DNA of 64,000 nt, from contig JACATO010000930.1 in assembly GCA_018389105.1 (NCBI GenBank), forward strand, positions 372,001-436,000, written 5' to 3'. This DNA comes from Nautilus pompilius (taxonomy: Eukaryota; Mollusca; Cephalopoda; Nautilida; Nautilidae). This document shows, one piece after another, positions 25,023 through 36,574 of the stretch (its first letter is position 1; every line of letters starts with the position of its first letter). Below the pieces are notes generated by a model, which was not told where the DNA came from, searched no databases, and saw only the letters and a list, made by a program, of their open reading frames with translations. Both the position numbers and the translations under genes were made by a program.

Positions 25023-25067
25023 TCTGTGAAATGAATGAGGATACAGTGTTCTCATTCATTTCACAGA
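25023..25067. repeat. Perfect 17-bp hairpin with 11-base loop
   Basis: TCTGTGAAATGAATGAG at 25023-25039 has its exact reverse complement at 25051-25067. Because of this symmetry, both strands are open across it and read nearly the same peptide (CEMNEDTVFSFIS on plus, CEMNENTVSSFIS on minus). No poly-U tract follows that would suggest a terminator, and the stem is too short and the loop too small for a typical miRNA precursor. Confidence 0.75.
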
Positions 25068-26199
25068 AACAATGTGCTTTTCTGTTTTTGGCACAGCCAT
25101 TTACAGAATCTGTTATATGCTGGAATTTTACCAGAATTTTATCATATTGTATTGGATTTAAATACACATTTTTAGCATCACGCATGATAACCTTTGTATA
25201 TGCTGACTCCCAAACTCAGGAGTTTGTACACCAGGATCTAAGGTATATGAATTTGAAAAGCAACATTTAACATGCAAACATTTAGTATGTTTGACAATCT
25301 AAAACATCTTGTTTAATATCCAAAAACAGATAAAATTAATTAAGACTTATAAACCATACATTGACAGAGTTTAACACTAGCTTCATGTTTAAGGATCTTA
25401 GATAGTTGTCTTGGTTATAACTCTAAATTTTTAAATTGTCAATGTACTTTTGTTGGCCTCATTTATATCTTAATGATTATTGGTTTTTAACTTAGCCTGT
25501 ATTCATAGTGTTCATTAAAAAATGCATTTTTCTAGAAAAAAAAACGGTATGATTTGTGTAAATCCTCTATTGATTTGCAGCTTTCTGGTGATTACTCTTG
25601 CCTATACAGGAAATTTGTAATCTTAAATTTGAACCTGAAAGACAGATAGAAACAGTTTTTTGTTTTCTTATTTAGCATAAATATTTGAGAAGTGGTTTTG
25701 TCTAAATTGGTAGATGGCACATATCTGCCTGTAACTTTCTTAACTGTGTTACAATTCTTCTGAGACTCAGATCAGATTCCTTTTTCCTAGATGAACTATT
25801 ACTATATTATATGATAATGATTTTTTATCTTGTTTTTTCTGAAATAAAAAAATTGATGATATTTCACTTGTTTTGCTTAGTGATGTGGCATTGTTATCTT
25901 GAGGTAGCAGGGATGCTGTGATTATTTCCATCTAGTGATCCTGATAACACGCACAAGTTATTATCTATAAGTTAAGACAAAGCTACTGATGCTAGTAAAA
26001 GAAATTCAGAAACAAATATTGCAGCAACAGTTGCAGTGTGTTGTGTGAGGAGAGAGACATCCAAGAAACCGAGTGCAGTGGTGAGAAGATGAAGGAAATG
26101 AGCAAGAACAAAGATTGCTTATGTTTGGCTATCTTTTTCTGGAATCAGGAAAGCACCATCTGCATAATAGTAGCTGTTGAAATTCTCCAGAGAGATAAA
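25068..26199. other. No recognisable gene
   Basis: AT-rich sequence left of the DD41D element. The frames 24937-25185 (minus) and 24962-25270 (plus) overlap the hairpin and show no domain. Confidence 0.5.
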
Positions 26200-26201
26200 T
26201 A

Positions 26202-26313
26202 CAGGGTGCGGCAAAATGATCTGACACATTTGTATTTTTAATAAAAGCCAAATAGAGTAAAGAACGAAAAATTTGTTTTTATTTTCGAAATGTACATAGA
26301 ATGCCATTTTGTT
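26202..26313 (+). repeat. Left terminal inverted repeat of the DD41D element
   Basis: 112 bp beginning CAGGGTGCGG after the TA target site and ending in GCCATTTTGTT. It abuts the last codon of the transposase on the minus strand. Confidence 0.92.
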
Positions 26314-27392
26314 TCATTTGGTTTTAAAAATTAAATCACTCAAGTAGGTACCGTTATTGTCCACACACTGTCGAAGGTGTTCACGAAAGTTGTCCATAAC
26401 CTGGCGGGTCATTTCATGTGGAATGGCAGCAATTTCTTGGCGAATGACATCTTTTAATCGCTCAATAGATCGAGGGCGATGAGTGTATACCTTTGATTTC
26501 AGATATCCCCACAGAAAAAAATCACACGGGTTCAAATCAGGTGATCGGGCAGGCCAACCGATGTCACCACGCAATGAAATCAAATGACCGGGGAACATCT
26601 CCCTCAAAATTCCCATCGCACGTCGAGAAGTGTGGGCTGTTGCCCCATCCTGTTGAAACCAAACATTGTCCTTATCGTCAAGTTCATTCAATTTGCGTTT
26701 CAGAAAAGTCTCTAGCATCACACAATATCGATCAGAGTTCACAGTCACTGTAACATCGTCTTCTTCGAAGAAGTAAGGACCCCAAATGCCAAATTCTGCT
26801 ACCACACACCATATGGTTACCCGAGGACAATGCAAAGGGCGTTGGTGCAACTCACGAGGGTTGTTCTCGGCCCAGTATCGTAAGTTTTGCTTATTCACGC
26901 TCACAGGTGAAAATGCGCCTCGTCACTGAACAACACAACAGCTGCACGGGGGACATGTTGTTGAATTTCCAAACACGATGCTCTGCGAGTTTTAAAGTCT
27001 CTTTCGCTGAGTTGTTGTACCAACATCATTTTGTACAGATGCATTTGCAGTTCCATGTGAAGAATTCTTCGCAAACTTCTATCGGAAAGGCTAAGAGCAG
27101 CGGCGTGTTTCCGTGCCGAACGTCATGGAGACTGTTGAACTGAACCTCTTACCGCTGCCACATTTTCCGGAGTTCTGGCAGTCCGAGGTCGGCCGGTTGA
27201 TTTTCGTTTCAATGCTGATCCACTAGCTCTAAAGTTGGTAACCCATAACAAAATCGCGTTTCGAGTAGGTACAGGATCATGTCTACCAAGCCTGAAGTGT
27301 ACACGGAATGCTCTTTGTGTTGCAATTACGGATTCGTTGTGTTTGATAAAGGTTTCCACGATGAAAGTACGATGTTCGCCCATCCAATTCAT
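26314..27392 (-). pseudogene. DD41D transposase, one stop and one frameshift
   Basis: Reading from the likely start at 27392 (MNWMGEHRTF), the N-terminal helix-turn-helix region includes FIKHNESVIATQRAFR and a GRPRTARTPENV segment with the GRPR motif of Tc1/mariner proteins. A TGA at 27123-27125 (one step from CGA) interrupts the frame after VQQSP. The same frame continues RSARKHAAALSLSDRSLRRI and reaches LFSDEAHFHL with the first catalytic Asp (26922-26924). Near 26903 a one-base (or equivalent) loss shifts the frame; then VNKQNLRYWAENNPRELHQ, VWFQQDGATAHT (second Asp) and RSPDLNPCDFFLWGYL (third Asp) follow to a stop at 26314. All three Asp are present. Expected product is about 359 residues. 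An alternative start is the next Met (MGEH). Confidence 0.9.
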
Positions 27393-27443
27393 GTCGGCAA
27401 CTGAAAACGAAATGAAACAAAATGTCAACAATGCATCAATTGG

Positions 27444-27555
27444 AACAAAATGGCATTCTATGTACTTTTCGAAAATAAAAACACATTTTTCGTTCTTTAC
27501 TCTCTTTGGCTTTTATTAAAAATACAAATGTGTCAGATCATTTTGCCGCACCCTG
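27444..27555 (-). repeat. Right terminal inverted repeat of the DD41D element
   Basis: 112 bp, reverse complement of the left repeat with three mismatches (all single-base). It ends CCGCACCCTG before TA. The transposase start lies about 50 bp inside it, so the promoter should be in or next to this repeat. Confidence 0.92.
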
Positions 27556-27557
27556 TA

Positions 27558-28193
27558 GTTTCTGTTTGCCAAAATTAGATAACAGATTTTTATTACTTAT
27601 CATCTTATTCTGGTTTAGTCTACCACTCTGACTGGATTCTTCTTCCAAGCAACATTTTGTTGTTGATTTTTTTTTTTAGTTATATTAATTTGGTTTAAAC
27701 AGAATGGACAAAATGTCTTAAGCAGTCAATCATACACAGTTGTACTCAGCAGATGGCGCTTCAATATTTTTAGCTCATGTTTATTGAAGGCTTTAGTTTA
27801 CATTAGTTAGCAGAGATTTTTTTAAATATGGCAAAAGAGGCAGAAGTTTAAATTTTCAAAGGTGACTCTTTTACTTTCAAAATGACTGCATAATTCAAAG
27901 AGAATGACAGTAGTTCCCATTAGGAACCTATTTGGCATTTGAAGTCTTAGCAGATCTTTTTCCTTTTCTTGTAAAAATGAAACAAAGAAAAAGTGAGGCC
28001 AACTGCTACCTGTGACTTATTGCTGTTGTGTCACACACTTATATCTACAAGGGAGACAACCCCATGAAGGAGCATAGTGCTGCTGTTATCTGCTAGGAAG
28101 CAATGCCAGTTCTATGTCATATGGAAACCTGGCACTTCTGATTTTGTTAGGCAAAGCCTTAGTAGAACTCTTCATTTTTTTTTTAAATTGAAA
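27558..28193. other. No recognisable gene
   Basis: AT-rich sequence with a T run near 27667-27678. Nothing recognised. Confidence 0.5.
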
Positions 28194-28194
28194 A

Positions 28195-28235
28195 GGAGGT
28201 ATGCCAAACCAAGCCAATCCAAACTGAGAATAAAA
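28195..28235. repeat. Shared interspersed word, copy 1
   Basis: GAGGTATGCCAAACCAAGCC and the bases that follow match, with a few changes, the sequence at 53384-53424 (GTGGTAGGCCAAACCGAGCC). The similarity fades after about 40 bases. It probably marks the end of an unidentified interspersed repeat. The minus-strand frame 28086-28400 overlaps it and has no domain that I recognise. Confidence 0.4.
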
Positions 28236-29476
28236 CTTGCAAACCTTAATAGTCCACCACCAGATCACTGCACCGCTACCCCCCAAACAGTTCCTCAAAT
28301 AGTTAGCAGTAGCATCATTTATTACTGTCTCAGATAAACTCAGGCAATACATTTCTACGCAGTTATGGCCATTACTAAAATCAGTTAACACTCTTCCCAT
28401 CAGTAATACTGATTTGGATCAAGATAATGATATGATAGATGTGTGTTAACTAAGCTATGGGTGGAAAAGAGTTGCTCAGATAAGGAAAAAGTTTTTGTTT
28501 TCAGTTTCAAATGAGTTTTTACTTTCATTAATTCACACTAATCCATTTTTTCTATTAAACGACTTTTTTTGTATCAAATCTGTTGTAACAGCACCTTTTG
28601 TTTTTCTTGTAAAAGTATATTTATGAAAATTAATTTTTAGAACATCCCATAAAGTAAATAAGTAACAACAGCTTTTTATTTTTATAATATTGATAAATAA
28701 AATAAACTAATGAACAAAAAGAAAGTCAGAATTAAGAGCAGTCATGCACAATTTTTGTAGTTTCAATTTACTTAGAGATATGGGTTCTTTTATTATTGGA
28801 ATTCAATAGTTAAAGGTAATATTTTCCTATCTTTCAGAGTTATTATATACATCATTTAAAAAAAAAAAACCTTCCCATTTAACATATTTTATTTAGCTTT
28901 TAGATGGTAGATGAATTAAAAATGTAGAAGTTTTCCATTAAGCTATAACCTAGGTATCATACAACCACCATGTGTCTTTTGTTTAACTAAATGATTGTGT
29001 ACTGTATGTTTGGTACAGGTATTGAAACATTGTGAAAACATCTGATGCACGTTTATAGGTGATCATAAATAAAAATATAGTACCCACTATTATGTTAAAC
29101 TTCCTGAGTTTCATTTAATATTTTTGATGTGGAGTCTGTGTTATGCCATAAAAGGCTTGTTTGTTATTGCAATTTCATTACTGTTGATTATGACAAGGAC
29201 TATAATTTTGTTATGGAGGTCATGGAAATTGTGAATTTAAATAAAGTTAGTGAAATCTTGGAAATGGCTTTCAAAACGCATTAGATTAGGAACTTTCTTT
29301 GTTTTCTTTCAAAAATGCTCTGTCATGTGCTGAAAATACCAAGTTGTATAATTTGTGTGGTTGCATATACACATGTGGCTCTGTAGGCCAGTCAGCCAAT
29401 GAGACATGTAGCTAAGCAAGCAAGCAGGTGAATGAGTTACCTGGCAGCAAGTAGAGAGAAATCTGAGTGAAAAAAA
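28236..29476. other. No recognisable gene
   Basis: AT-rich sequence leading into the hAT relic. No inverted ends of that element could be identified here. Confidence 0.5.
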
Positions 29477-30618
29477 ATGGCAACAGTAAGCGCATCATCA
29501 GTAAACAAAGAGGCAAATATCACTGCTAAGCAGAGAAGTAAAAAAAAAAATATCTAGAAGAAGCATTTTCACAAAAGTGAAAAATGGATATTCCCTTGGA
29601 TTACAAATGAAAAGCAAGCTGCAAAACAACATTGATAGTACTTTAGAAGTTACAAGCTGGTGAATCTGCAGTAGGAAAGAAAGCTAAAATACAAAAAAAT
29701 GGTGAGTGAGCTTTTGTCAGTAGAGATACTGCATGACCAAAACCTGACAACAAAGTCTCAAAGTGGCTTTTCTAAATATAGTGTATATGACTTGCATTGC
29801 ACAACTCCTCTTCATCTTAGTCAGTGGTATCTGAAGAAAAGTGTTTTGGAAAAGTATACAACCTCTCATTGCCATAAAATAGGCATTTATTGCTTGCTAT
29901 ACCACTTTCACCAGTAATCACAAGGTGGAGTAACTGGTTTGAAGCCATGTATTTTCAGGGCCAGTCATCTCCAGACTACATGGATTTCTTTGAAGAGCAT
30001 GTGAGTGAAGCTGTAGTTCAGCAGTTTTAAGATTTGATCAACTTAGGTGGATCAGCTAAAAGAAAAACCCACATTGCAGCAATAGCAGGGTTTTCTCCAG
30101 GAATAATCTCATTGCTTTTTGTTTATGAAAAAGCACAAATCAGATCATACAAGGTGACAAATGACTTGACCAATCTTGCCAGCCAGGTAAAACCTTTCAA
30201 TGACACAAATGGCATTACCATTGAAAGCCCTCATTGAGAGCAGTAATAAAATTGAAATCCAGATGCATGGCAGGTTCCAAATACTTCTGTGAACTCTCTG
30301 CCACATTTTTCAGTGTACCAGTGTTTCACCCCAATCAAACAGAACATCTTGATCTTGCATCATTAGATATATTTGGCATGATCCTCATGTTTGAAGACAA
30401 TACCTTTTGAAAAACTCAAATTAATTAAATATATCAGTACATTTTCTGATATGAAGTGCTTGATCATTGTTGAATTTTCGTGTGATTTAAAAGATTGCTT
30501 TCCAAATCTGCCTGTACTTGCTTTAAGGAATTTATCAGTGCCTGTTAGCAGCACAGATGGTGAAAGATTGTTTTCTTCTTATAAAGATGTTTTGCAAGAT
30601 GATAACTTTGTGATGTAA
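29477..30618 (+). pseudogene. hAT-superfamily transposase relic
   Basis: Plus-strand pieces in several frames suggest a decayed hAT transposase. The clearest is the C-terminal dimerisation region in the frame 30391-30618: FPNLPVLALRNLSVPVSSTD followed by GERLFSSYKDVL, matching the hAT signature in which a Leu-Pro-rich stretch leads to S.ER.FS. Upstream, DTTPFEKLKL-like residues (here TIPFEKLKLIKYI) also fit. The frames 29699-29917 and 30034-30237 (SAKRKTHIAAIAGFSPGIIS) lie in the expected order but are less certain. There are many stops and I could not identify target duplications, so the borders are those of the coding relic. Confidence 0.55.
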
Positions 30619-32192
30619 AACAGTAACAGTTAAACTTGTCAGTAGTTAAAAGCTACATATTTATGTAGCAAAAACTACATTATTTTGTGACCTTTCCATG
30701 TATTTTTTTTCTGCACCTCAGCAATAAACTTTACTAAAAATTAATCATGACAAAATTGTAGCCTTATTTATGATACAGAAAGTATTTGTATGGATACCTG
30801 AGAGAGAGAGAGAGAGAAAGGAAGAACTCTCTCAGCACATTTCAGCTGGTTTCTGTCAATGACAAATTGCTGCATGATTGGAGGTGAACTAAAGTATCTA
30901 TTGTAATCTGTCTCATTTTGCATTATACCATCAAGCTATAGGGATTGCTAGAAAAAGATCAACTTATCACTATTTTCATAAAGTGACAGTTATGCATATG
31001 TTACATCTGACATTGGCATCTGATGGCCACCAAGGAGAGCAGATTTGGCATATTTTATTTAAATCCCCATACCATCATCCAAGGACCAAGTCATGGAAGA
31101 CATCAGTCTGATGTTAATGGCCTTACATTAGTCTAATCTGGATCACATCACTATCACTATCAAATGTAAGTATGGTTTTACTAGCAATGTGTCAGTATTA
31201 GTCAAGTTGGTTATAATATTTTTTCTGATGGCCAGATTGGCATATATGCTGATTATGGATGGCAGAAATCTGCCAAAATGCAGAAATTTTTTTCCTTTGT
31301 ATCTTAAATACCCTTATTTACTTCATATTTCCATGGTCTGCTGCAAAAATCATATTCATAAAATAATGATGCTTTGCTACAATCTCTGAATTTTGGCAAG
31401 AGTAATGCAAAATAGTTTTATTGCACAATTGGTGATTTATTAGATCTAAGTAAAATGGTTTGACTACATTATCTATAATTTGCGTATTTGAAGAAATAGT
31501 GATTGTGTAAAAAGAATGCTGTGAATTGAAATTCTAATATTATTATAATTGATGTGGAAATTAAGTATCCATGGTGATAGAATAGGTGTGAAAAGACAGA
31601 AAAAGAATCAGATATTTTTTTCTAGTTTTTATTCTTGAAATTCTATTTTTTTTGTGCTGTTAAATTCATGTTTCAGTATTTCCTCTGGCATCTTAAATTT
31701 AAAAAAAAATTGTAGCAGCAGCATGGCATGAAGTGGAATGGGTGCTAGGGGCTGTCTGCACAATACTCTGAGGAGATATATTCTTTCTTGCTAATAATTC
31801 AAGATGTATATTACATAACATGGCAATTACTTGCATGCAGCCAGTCAAGGTAATGCTTTAGCTGATGACATTGGTAGTGATGTAAGAGTGGAACACTGTT
31901 GACCTGTTGTCTTGTCTTGGGTGACAATTGATTTATGGGATCTATACTACTGCTAGGGGTGAATACACTGGTGCTAAGCTGAGAGGAGAGGGATTCTTGT
32001 CCCTTTTGAATGATATCATTTTCTGCCCTTAAATCATCAAGTTTTCATTAAATCATTATCAATAAGAAAGATACTTCGCTCAGATTTATCTTAAGTTGTT
32101 TTTCTGTTCAAATAGTTTACATCAGTTACTTCTCTCCACATTGACCATTTTCAGCTCAGTTAAAAATGCAAATTTGAAAAAAATATTATTGA
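30619..32192. other. No recognisable gene; GA microsatellite
   Basis: A short GA run lies at about 30802-30818. The frame 31189-31389 has no recognisable domain. Confidence 0.5.
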
Positions 32193-32403
32193 TCTCATTT
32201 ATTGCTGTCATTCAATGAGCACCAATAATTAAAGGCTTCTGCCTCTTTGCGTGTTACTCATATTTTTCATTTGAACCATGATATACAGTGAAAGATTGTG
32301 AACAACTAAAGCTGTTGGGCAGTTTATTCTTGTAATTTTGAATGTTAACCCCTCAGCACTGTTGAGATCAGTGTTATTACATAATTGTCTGCACTTTTAA
32401 CAG
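32193..32403 (+). repeat. Unidentified interspersed repeat, copy 1 (internally shorter)
   Basis: The sequence from TTTATTGCTGTCATTCAATG to AATTGTCTGCAC matches, with divergence, the segment at 63704-63991. Shared landmarks in order are AAAGGCTTCTGC, GTTACTC/GGTACTC, AAAGATTGTGAACAACTAAA, GTTGAGATCAGTG and ATTACATAATTG. About 80 bases present in the other copy between the second and third landmarks are missing here. I do not recognise the family. Confidence 0.6.
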
Positions 32404-34725
32404 TATTGACTGAACAGAGGGAGCATAGGTAGGTGCTTCAGAGATGCGATAAACAGATTTTTTTAAATGATCAGTAAACCACCGATCTCTTCTCAAATGA
32501 ATTTTTGGTCAGCTAATAAGAGCCAATTTTTTTTTTTTCCAGTTTACCTTATTTAATTTATTACCATCTTTTTTACTCATACCCCATCTCCATTAATAGG
32601 CAAGGCCCTTTGTTATTTAACAAGATCGTAGATCTAAGCCCTTTTTTACAGAATTTCTCTCTCGTTGCTTGAAGCAGGCACAGACCATAGAGGTCTCCTG
32701 GCCTACATCTATGGATGCCTAGTATTTGTTATTTTAGTTACTTTTTATTGAGAAAAAAGAGGAAAAAATAACTGAATTACAGGGAAACATGGTCACAACC
32801 GTACAACTGAACTCATGAAAGTTTTACAAATGGATTGTTGAAAATTGTTCATTTCTCTCTCTCCCCCTCATTTAACTGCTGTCTCTTGGGACACTGGCTC
32901 ATATTCTGTCAGTTCAGTACTTCTACTGCTGATTTGATTTTTTTTTTAAAATAGCATTTATTTTAATGTAATTTTTTTTTTTTGTAGTTAACTTAATGAT
33001 CTGCTGCAGCTTCTATTTCCAAAAGTAATCAGACTCACCCAGATCAATATAAAAAATTCTAGATGGACCTAGAAACGATCATGAAAACACACAATCTTCG
33101 ATTAATTTCATTTTGTCTTATCTAGATTTTAAGTATCACAGTGAACATTTTAAAAGTAATATGAAATAAATCATTACAAAACAACTTTCTTTATGCCAAT
33201 TGATCTAACAAAAATCAGAATTACTTTTTTCTCCATTTTCTAGTGTAACAGCAGCACGATTTCCATTACCAACTTTTTATTACCAGTGTTTCATTTACAT
33301 GATTTCATTACCAGATGCTTGAGGTTTCCTGAGAAAGGAAGTTCAGTTACTAGATTCTTTCCATTTGCCTTATTTCTGTCTAAAATCTCCCAAGGAAGAG
33401 AGCAAGGTGAAAATATTAGTTATAAGTGAGTGTTATAATTTTACGTTTGAAGTTATCATCTTTGCAAGGTGGCAGAGTATTAAGTTTGGATAAGATTGGG
33501 GGAATTATATTATCAAGAAGTTGCTAAATTGGTTTGGTGTAAGCTGCAATCTAACCAAAGATACTCCATTCATCACTCAGTTGGATTAGTTTTGCTGCAT
33601 GAAATATTCTCTTGGGTGGATTTAACATAATTTGATTTTTGATGAAAACAGAATAAACCTTCTTTATTGACTGTTTCCAAAGAAGAACAAAATATTCCTT
33701 CACAGATTGCTAAGCATTGCTGTGTGGATGTGTGTAGATTTTTTTTTTTCTTCATCCATTTGAGGATTTTATTGACCAACTCTAGAGACAGTGAAATGAA
33801 GCATGAAACCCATCTTCTGTTATTTTATGCCCTGCTGACTTAAAATCCTTGACAAAAAAGAGTATGTATCTTCATGCATTAAATAATAAAAGCTTTGTGT
33901 GGGAAGGAGATTTTGTTAAATATGATTTTTTTTTTGTTTTTTTTGTTTTTAGATAAATCAATGATGTAGCCAGCTGACAGTTTGAGTCTTTAGAGTTTGG
34001 TAGAGTTTTTAAATAGGAAATAGAACTGGTATTATTGTAGTTGTAACTCATTAGATTTTTGACCTCTGATTAACTTCCTCGCTACACACACAAACAGGCA
34101 TCAGAGCCACCTCAAAACAGAAATAAAAGAGCATTTACCTCTCTTACTTTAATGCTTTTGGTTTAAATAGATCTGACTGTGTTTGGTGAACAATTTATTG
34201 GGTCTAATTATTTGACTAGTGTTGATTCCGAAAATTCTTTAAACTGCAATTCATCAGTTCCCCTTAACTGGAATCTGCATTAAGTGTTAACTAAGTTGTT
34301 AATTGTAATGAGCTTTTTCAAAAGACTGAATTTCTTTGTCATCATATTTAATTTCTTTCTGTAACCCTCTTTCTCATGTTTTTATGCTAATATTTATGGA
34401 ACCAAGTACCAAGATTTGTTGTTTTCTTTTGTTGCTTGATTTGACAAAGAGATTTTCTATGTGGTAGTAAAGCCATCGTCTTTGTAGTCATAGGTATGAA
34501 ATGAAGATGCAGAAAAAAAAAATTGAACTGGTACAGAGTATGTCTTGATGATATCAGTATCATACTTATGTCATAAGTGTTTTCTTTGTGTTTCTCACTA
34601 TTTAGCTGTTGGTTGAATGTTTTTTTTTTTTTTAAATGAAGCTAACGAACATTCTCAAGAGGTAATTTCTTCTTTCCTTTTTTTTAAAAATCCTATTTTA
34701 TTTAACAAAGTGCACATAACTCTGA
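32404..34725. other. No recognisable gene
   Basis: AT-rich DNA with several T runs (for example near 32530, 32975, 33927 and 34620). The minus-strand frame 33573-33779 has no domain that I can defend. Confidence 0.5.
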
Positions 34726-34941
34726 GCTGTAGCATGTCATATGTAGCTTTGTAATTTAACCATGCAGATCATTTGTTACTTGCATAAGTAATCAGATCAT
34801 TTCTAGCATGGATCTATAGCTAAGGAGATACTAAGAAGCTATACCAGTCATATCATTTATATCTTGAATTTGTAGCCAATCAGATCATCTGTAACTTGAA
34901 GCTGTGGTTAATCAGGTCATTTGTTACATGTAGTTATAGCC
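34726..34941 (+). repeat. Degenerate 32-bp tandem repeat, seven units
   Basis: Units start at 34726, 34758, 34790, 34822, 34846, 34878 and 34910. Six are exactly 32 bp and the fourth is 24 bp. A rough consensus begins AATCAGATCATTTGTTACTT and closes with a CTATAGCC-like word. The last three units are the most alike (AGTCATATCATTT, AATCAGATCATCT, AATCAGGTCATTT); the first is only weakly related. The period is regular despite strong divergence. There is no coding frame through it. Confidence 0.7.
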
Positions 34942-35997
34942 ATTTAGACAGAAATGTACAATGCCAGTTTTTAAAGCAACAAAAACTTTAAACTCAATCC
35001 TATATTGAAAGCTACTTGTATTTTGATGTTTTTAAAAAATTTTTTAAATAGTTACAGTGAGAAATAGCTAAAAAGACATGTTTTCTGTCCAGCCCATAAT
35101 AGTTTCTTTATACCCCTGCTGTTCTGTACATCTAATCTCATGGAGTTAATACTAAAATGACACATTAATAAAAAAAATTTTTTTCTTGTCTCTTGTGCCT
35201 TTATCTCTGGCAGGTAATTATAATTAAACTACCCATTGTTCTGCATGTTGTATTATTTGAACATTGTTAGTATATATAAAATTAGGCCAAGCTTATGCCC
35301 TATTGCATGTTTAACATAAAATATTGTACAGGCCTTTAGTAAACACTATTGATTGATTTTTATTAAACTCATTTATAATACTAGATTTTTCTTTTGTTTT
35401 AGTTTATAAATTAAAATTAGCTGGAGACCTTAGTTATTTTTAAATTCAAGATCAATTATCTCAGTAATTTTATATATAAAGTGCTTTTAAATAACTTTGT
35501 ACTATGTTTTCATGCCTTAATTTCTATTAAAAGACTCACTAAAGGGGAAAAGATCCATTAAGAAAATTATGTTTTAACATTGCTTGATATTTACCATGTT
35601 ATCTTTAGTTGTACAAAAGTGAATAGTTTATTGCAGAAGCAGCTTTTTTTCTTCCAGTAACCGATAGTACTATGGGGAGGTATGTGTGTATATGCATCTG
35701 GCAAGAAAAGAAAGAACTTGCCTGCCTCATCTTAGTGCATTGTCTTATCTATATTCAAATAGATTCAAAGGTAGAACATGGCCTGGCCTATACTTCATTA
35801 ATTAGCTGTTCATCAAACCAATAAACTGTCACTAATCTGTCCAGAACAATAATATACAATATAATTTATTAGTATCACAAATTATCAGATGCCTGTTTGA
35901 ACTAATTAATTAAATATTCTCAAAGTAATACTTCAAAGAGTTGTTTGTATTTGAGCTCTTTTGAAATGAGAGTAGAAATATATCAAGATCAAATATA
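34942..35997. other. No recognisable gene
   Basis: AT-rich sequence between the tandem repeat and the composite Tigger element; nothing recognised. Confidence 0.5.
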
Positions 35998-35999
35998 TA

Positions 36000-36569
36000 C
36001 GGGAAGACCCTGACTTATGTAAAGGGGGGTTATGTTCCCGTCAGCTATACGTAAGTCGAACTTGTACGCTTCTGTTTATTATCTTGCATCCACGCCGTCA
36101 ACTATTTCATGGAGGAAGATTCTTTCACCTGTTCTTTAATATGGTCTTTTTCTCTCACCATCATGTTAATGGTTGACACGGCCATGCCCAGGCCATGCAC
36201 AATGGAAGACAAAGTTTGCCTGTCTTCATATTTATTTATTTTGCTCACCTCCTCCTCAAGCATAATCACCTTGCGCTTCTTTGCAGAACCACCAACACTA
36301 GCATCACTTTTACACTTTGGCGCCATGGCTTGCGATGGAAAAATTTATGTAAAAATGAAAATATTTATGCACAATTGACAGCATCGGAGAGTGATGCTGG
36401 CCAACTAACACTCAGACCGCAGCACATTACTCCATGGCTCAAAGTAATACCTGCTCATACTCAGGTACCCATACATAGCGATACGTAACATTTTTGCTGT
36501 ATCTAGAATTTTTTTTTGGAAGTTATTTCTTGCATAAAGTCGAAGCTTATGTAAGTCTGGGTATTCCTG
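36000..36569 (-). mobile_element. Inner short Tigger copy
   Basis: This 570-bp segment has an inverted terminus at each end and TA on both sides, so by itself it has the structure of a complete but deleted transposon. It contains the minus-strand frame 36326-36102. Confidence 0.6.
36102..36326 (-). pseudogene. Tigger N-terminal DNA-binding fragment, copy A
   Basis: The frame starts MAPKCKSDASVGGSAKKRKV, a basic start usual for Tigger proteins, and goes on VSKINKYEDRQTLSSIVHGL and GMAVSTINMMVREKDHIKEQ, which fits the CENP-B-type helix-turn-helix where a Lys/Glu-Gly-Gln-Ser motif precedes the recognition helix with S T I. It stops after 74 codons, before any second DNA-binding or catalytic domain. 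The frame is open and has a start, so a short DNA-binding-only protein is possible in principle, but nothing shows expression. Confidence 0.65.
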
Positions 36570-36574
36570 TAGTA

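Larger units (their letters stand above)
26202..27555 (-). mobile_element. Tc1/mariner element with DD41D spacing, near intact
   Basis: The 1354-bp element is flanked by TA (26200-26201, 27556-27557) and has long terminal inverted repeats of 112 bp beginning CAGGGTGCGGCAAAATGATC. The two repeats differ at only 3 positions. One transposase reading frame occupies nearly all of the interior on the minus strand. The interior is visibly richer in G, C and CpG than the surrounding DNA. By my count 41 residues separate the second and third catalytic Asp, which puts it in the DD41D group of Tc1/mariner (to which the insect rosa elements belong); family assignment needs a tree. Confidence 0.92.

Noticed and set aside
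34726-34941. A CRISPR-like array of 32-bp periodic units.
   Set aside because: The units diverge along their full length with no identical repeat separated by unique spacers, and the setting is an animal genome.
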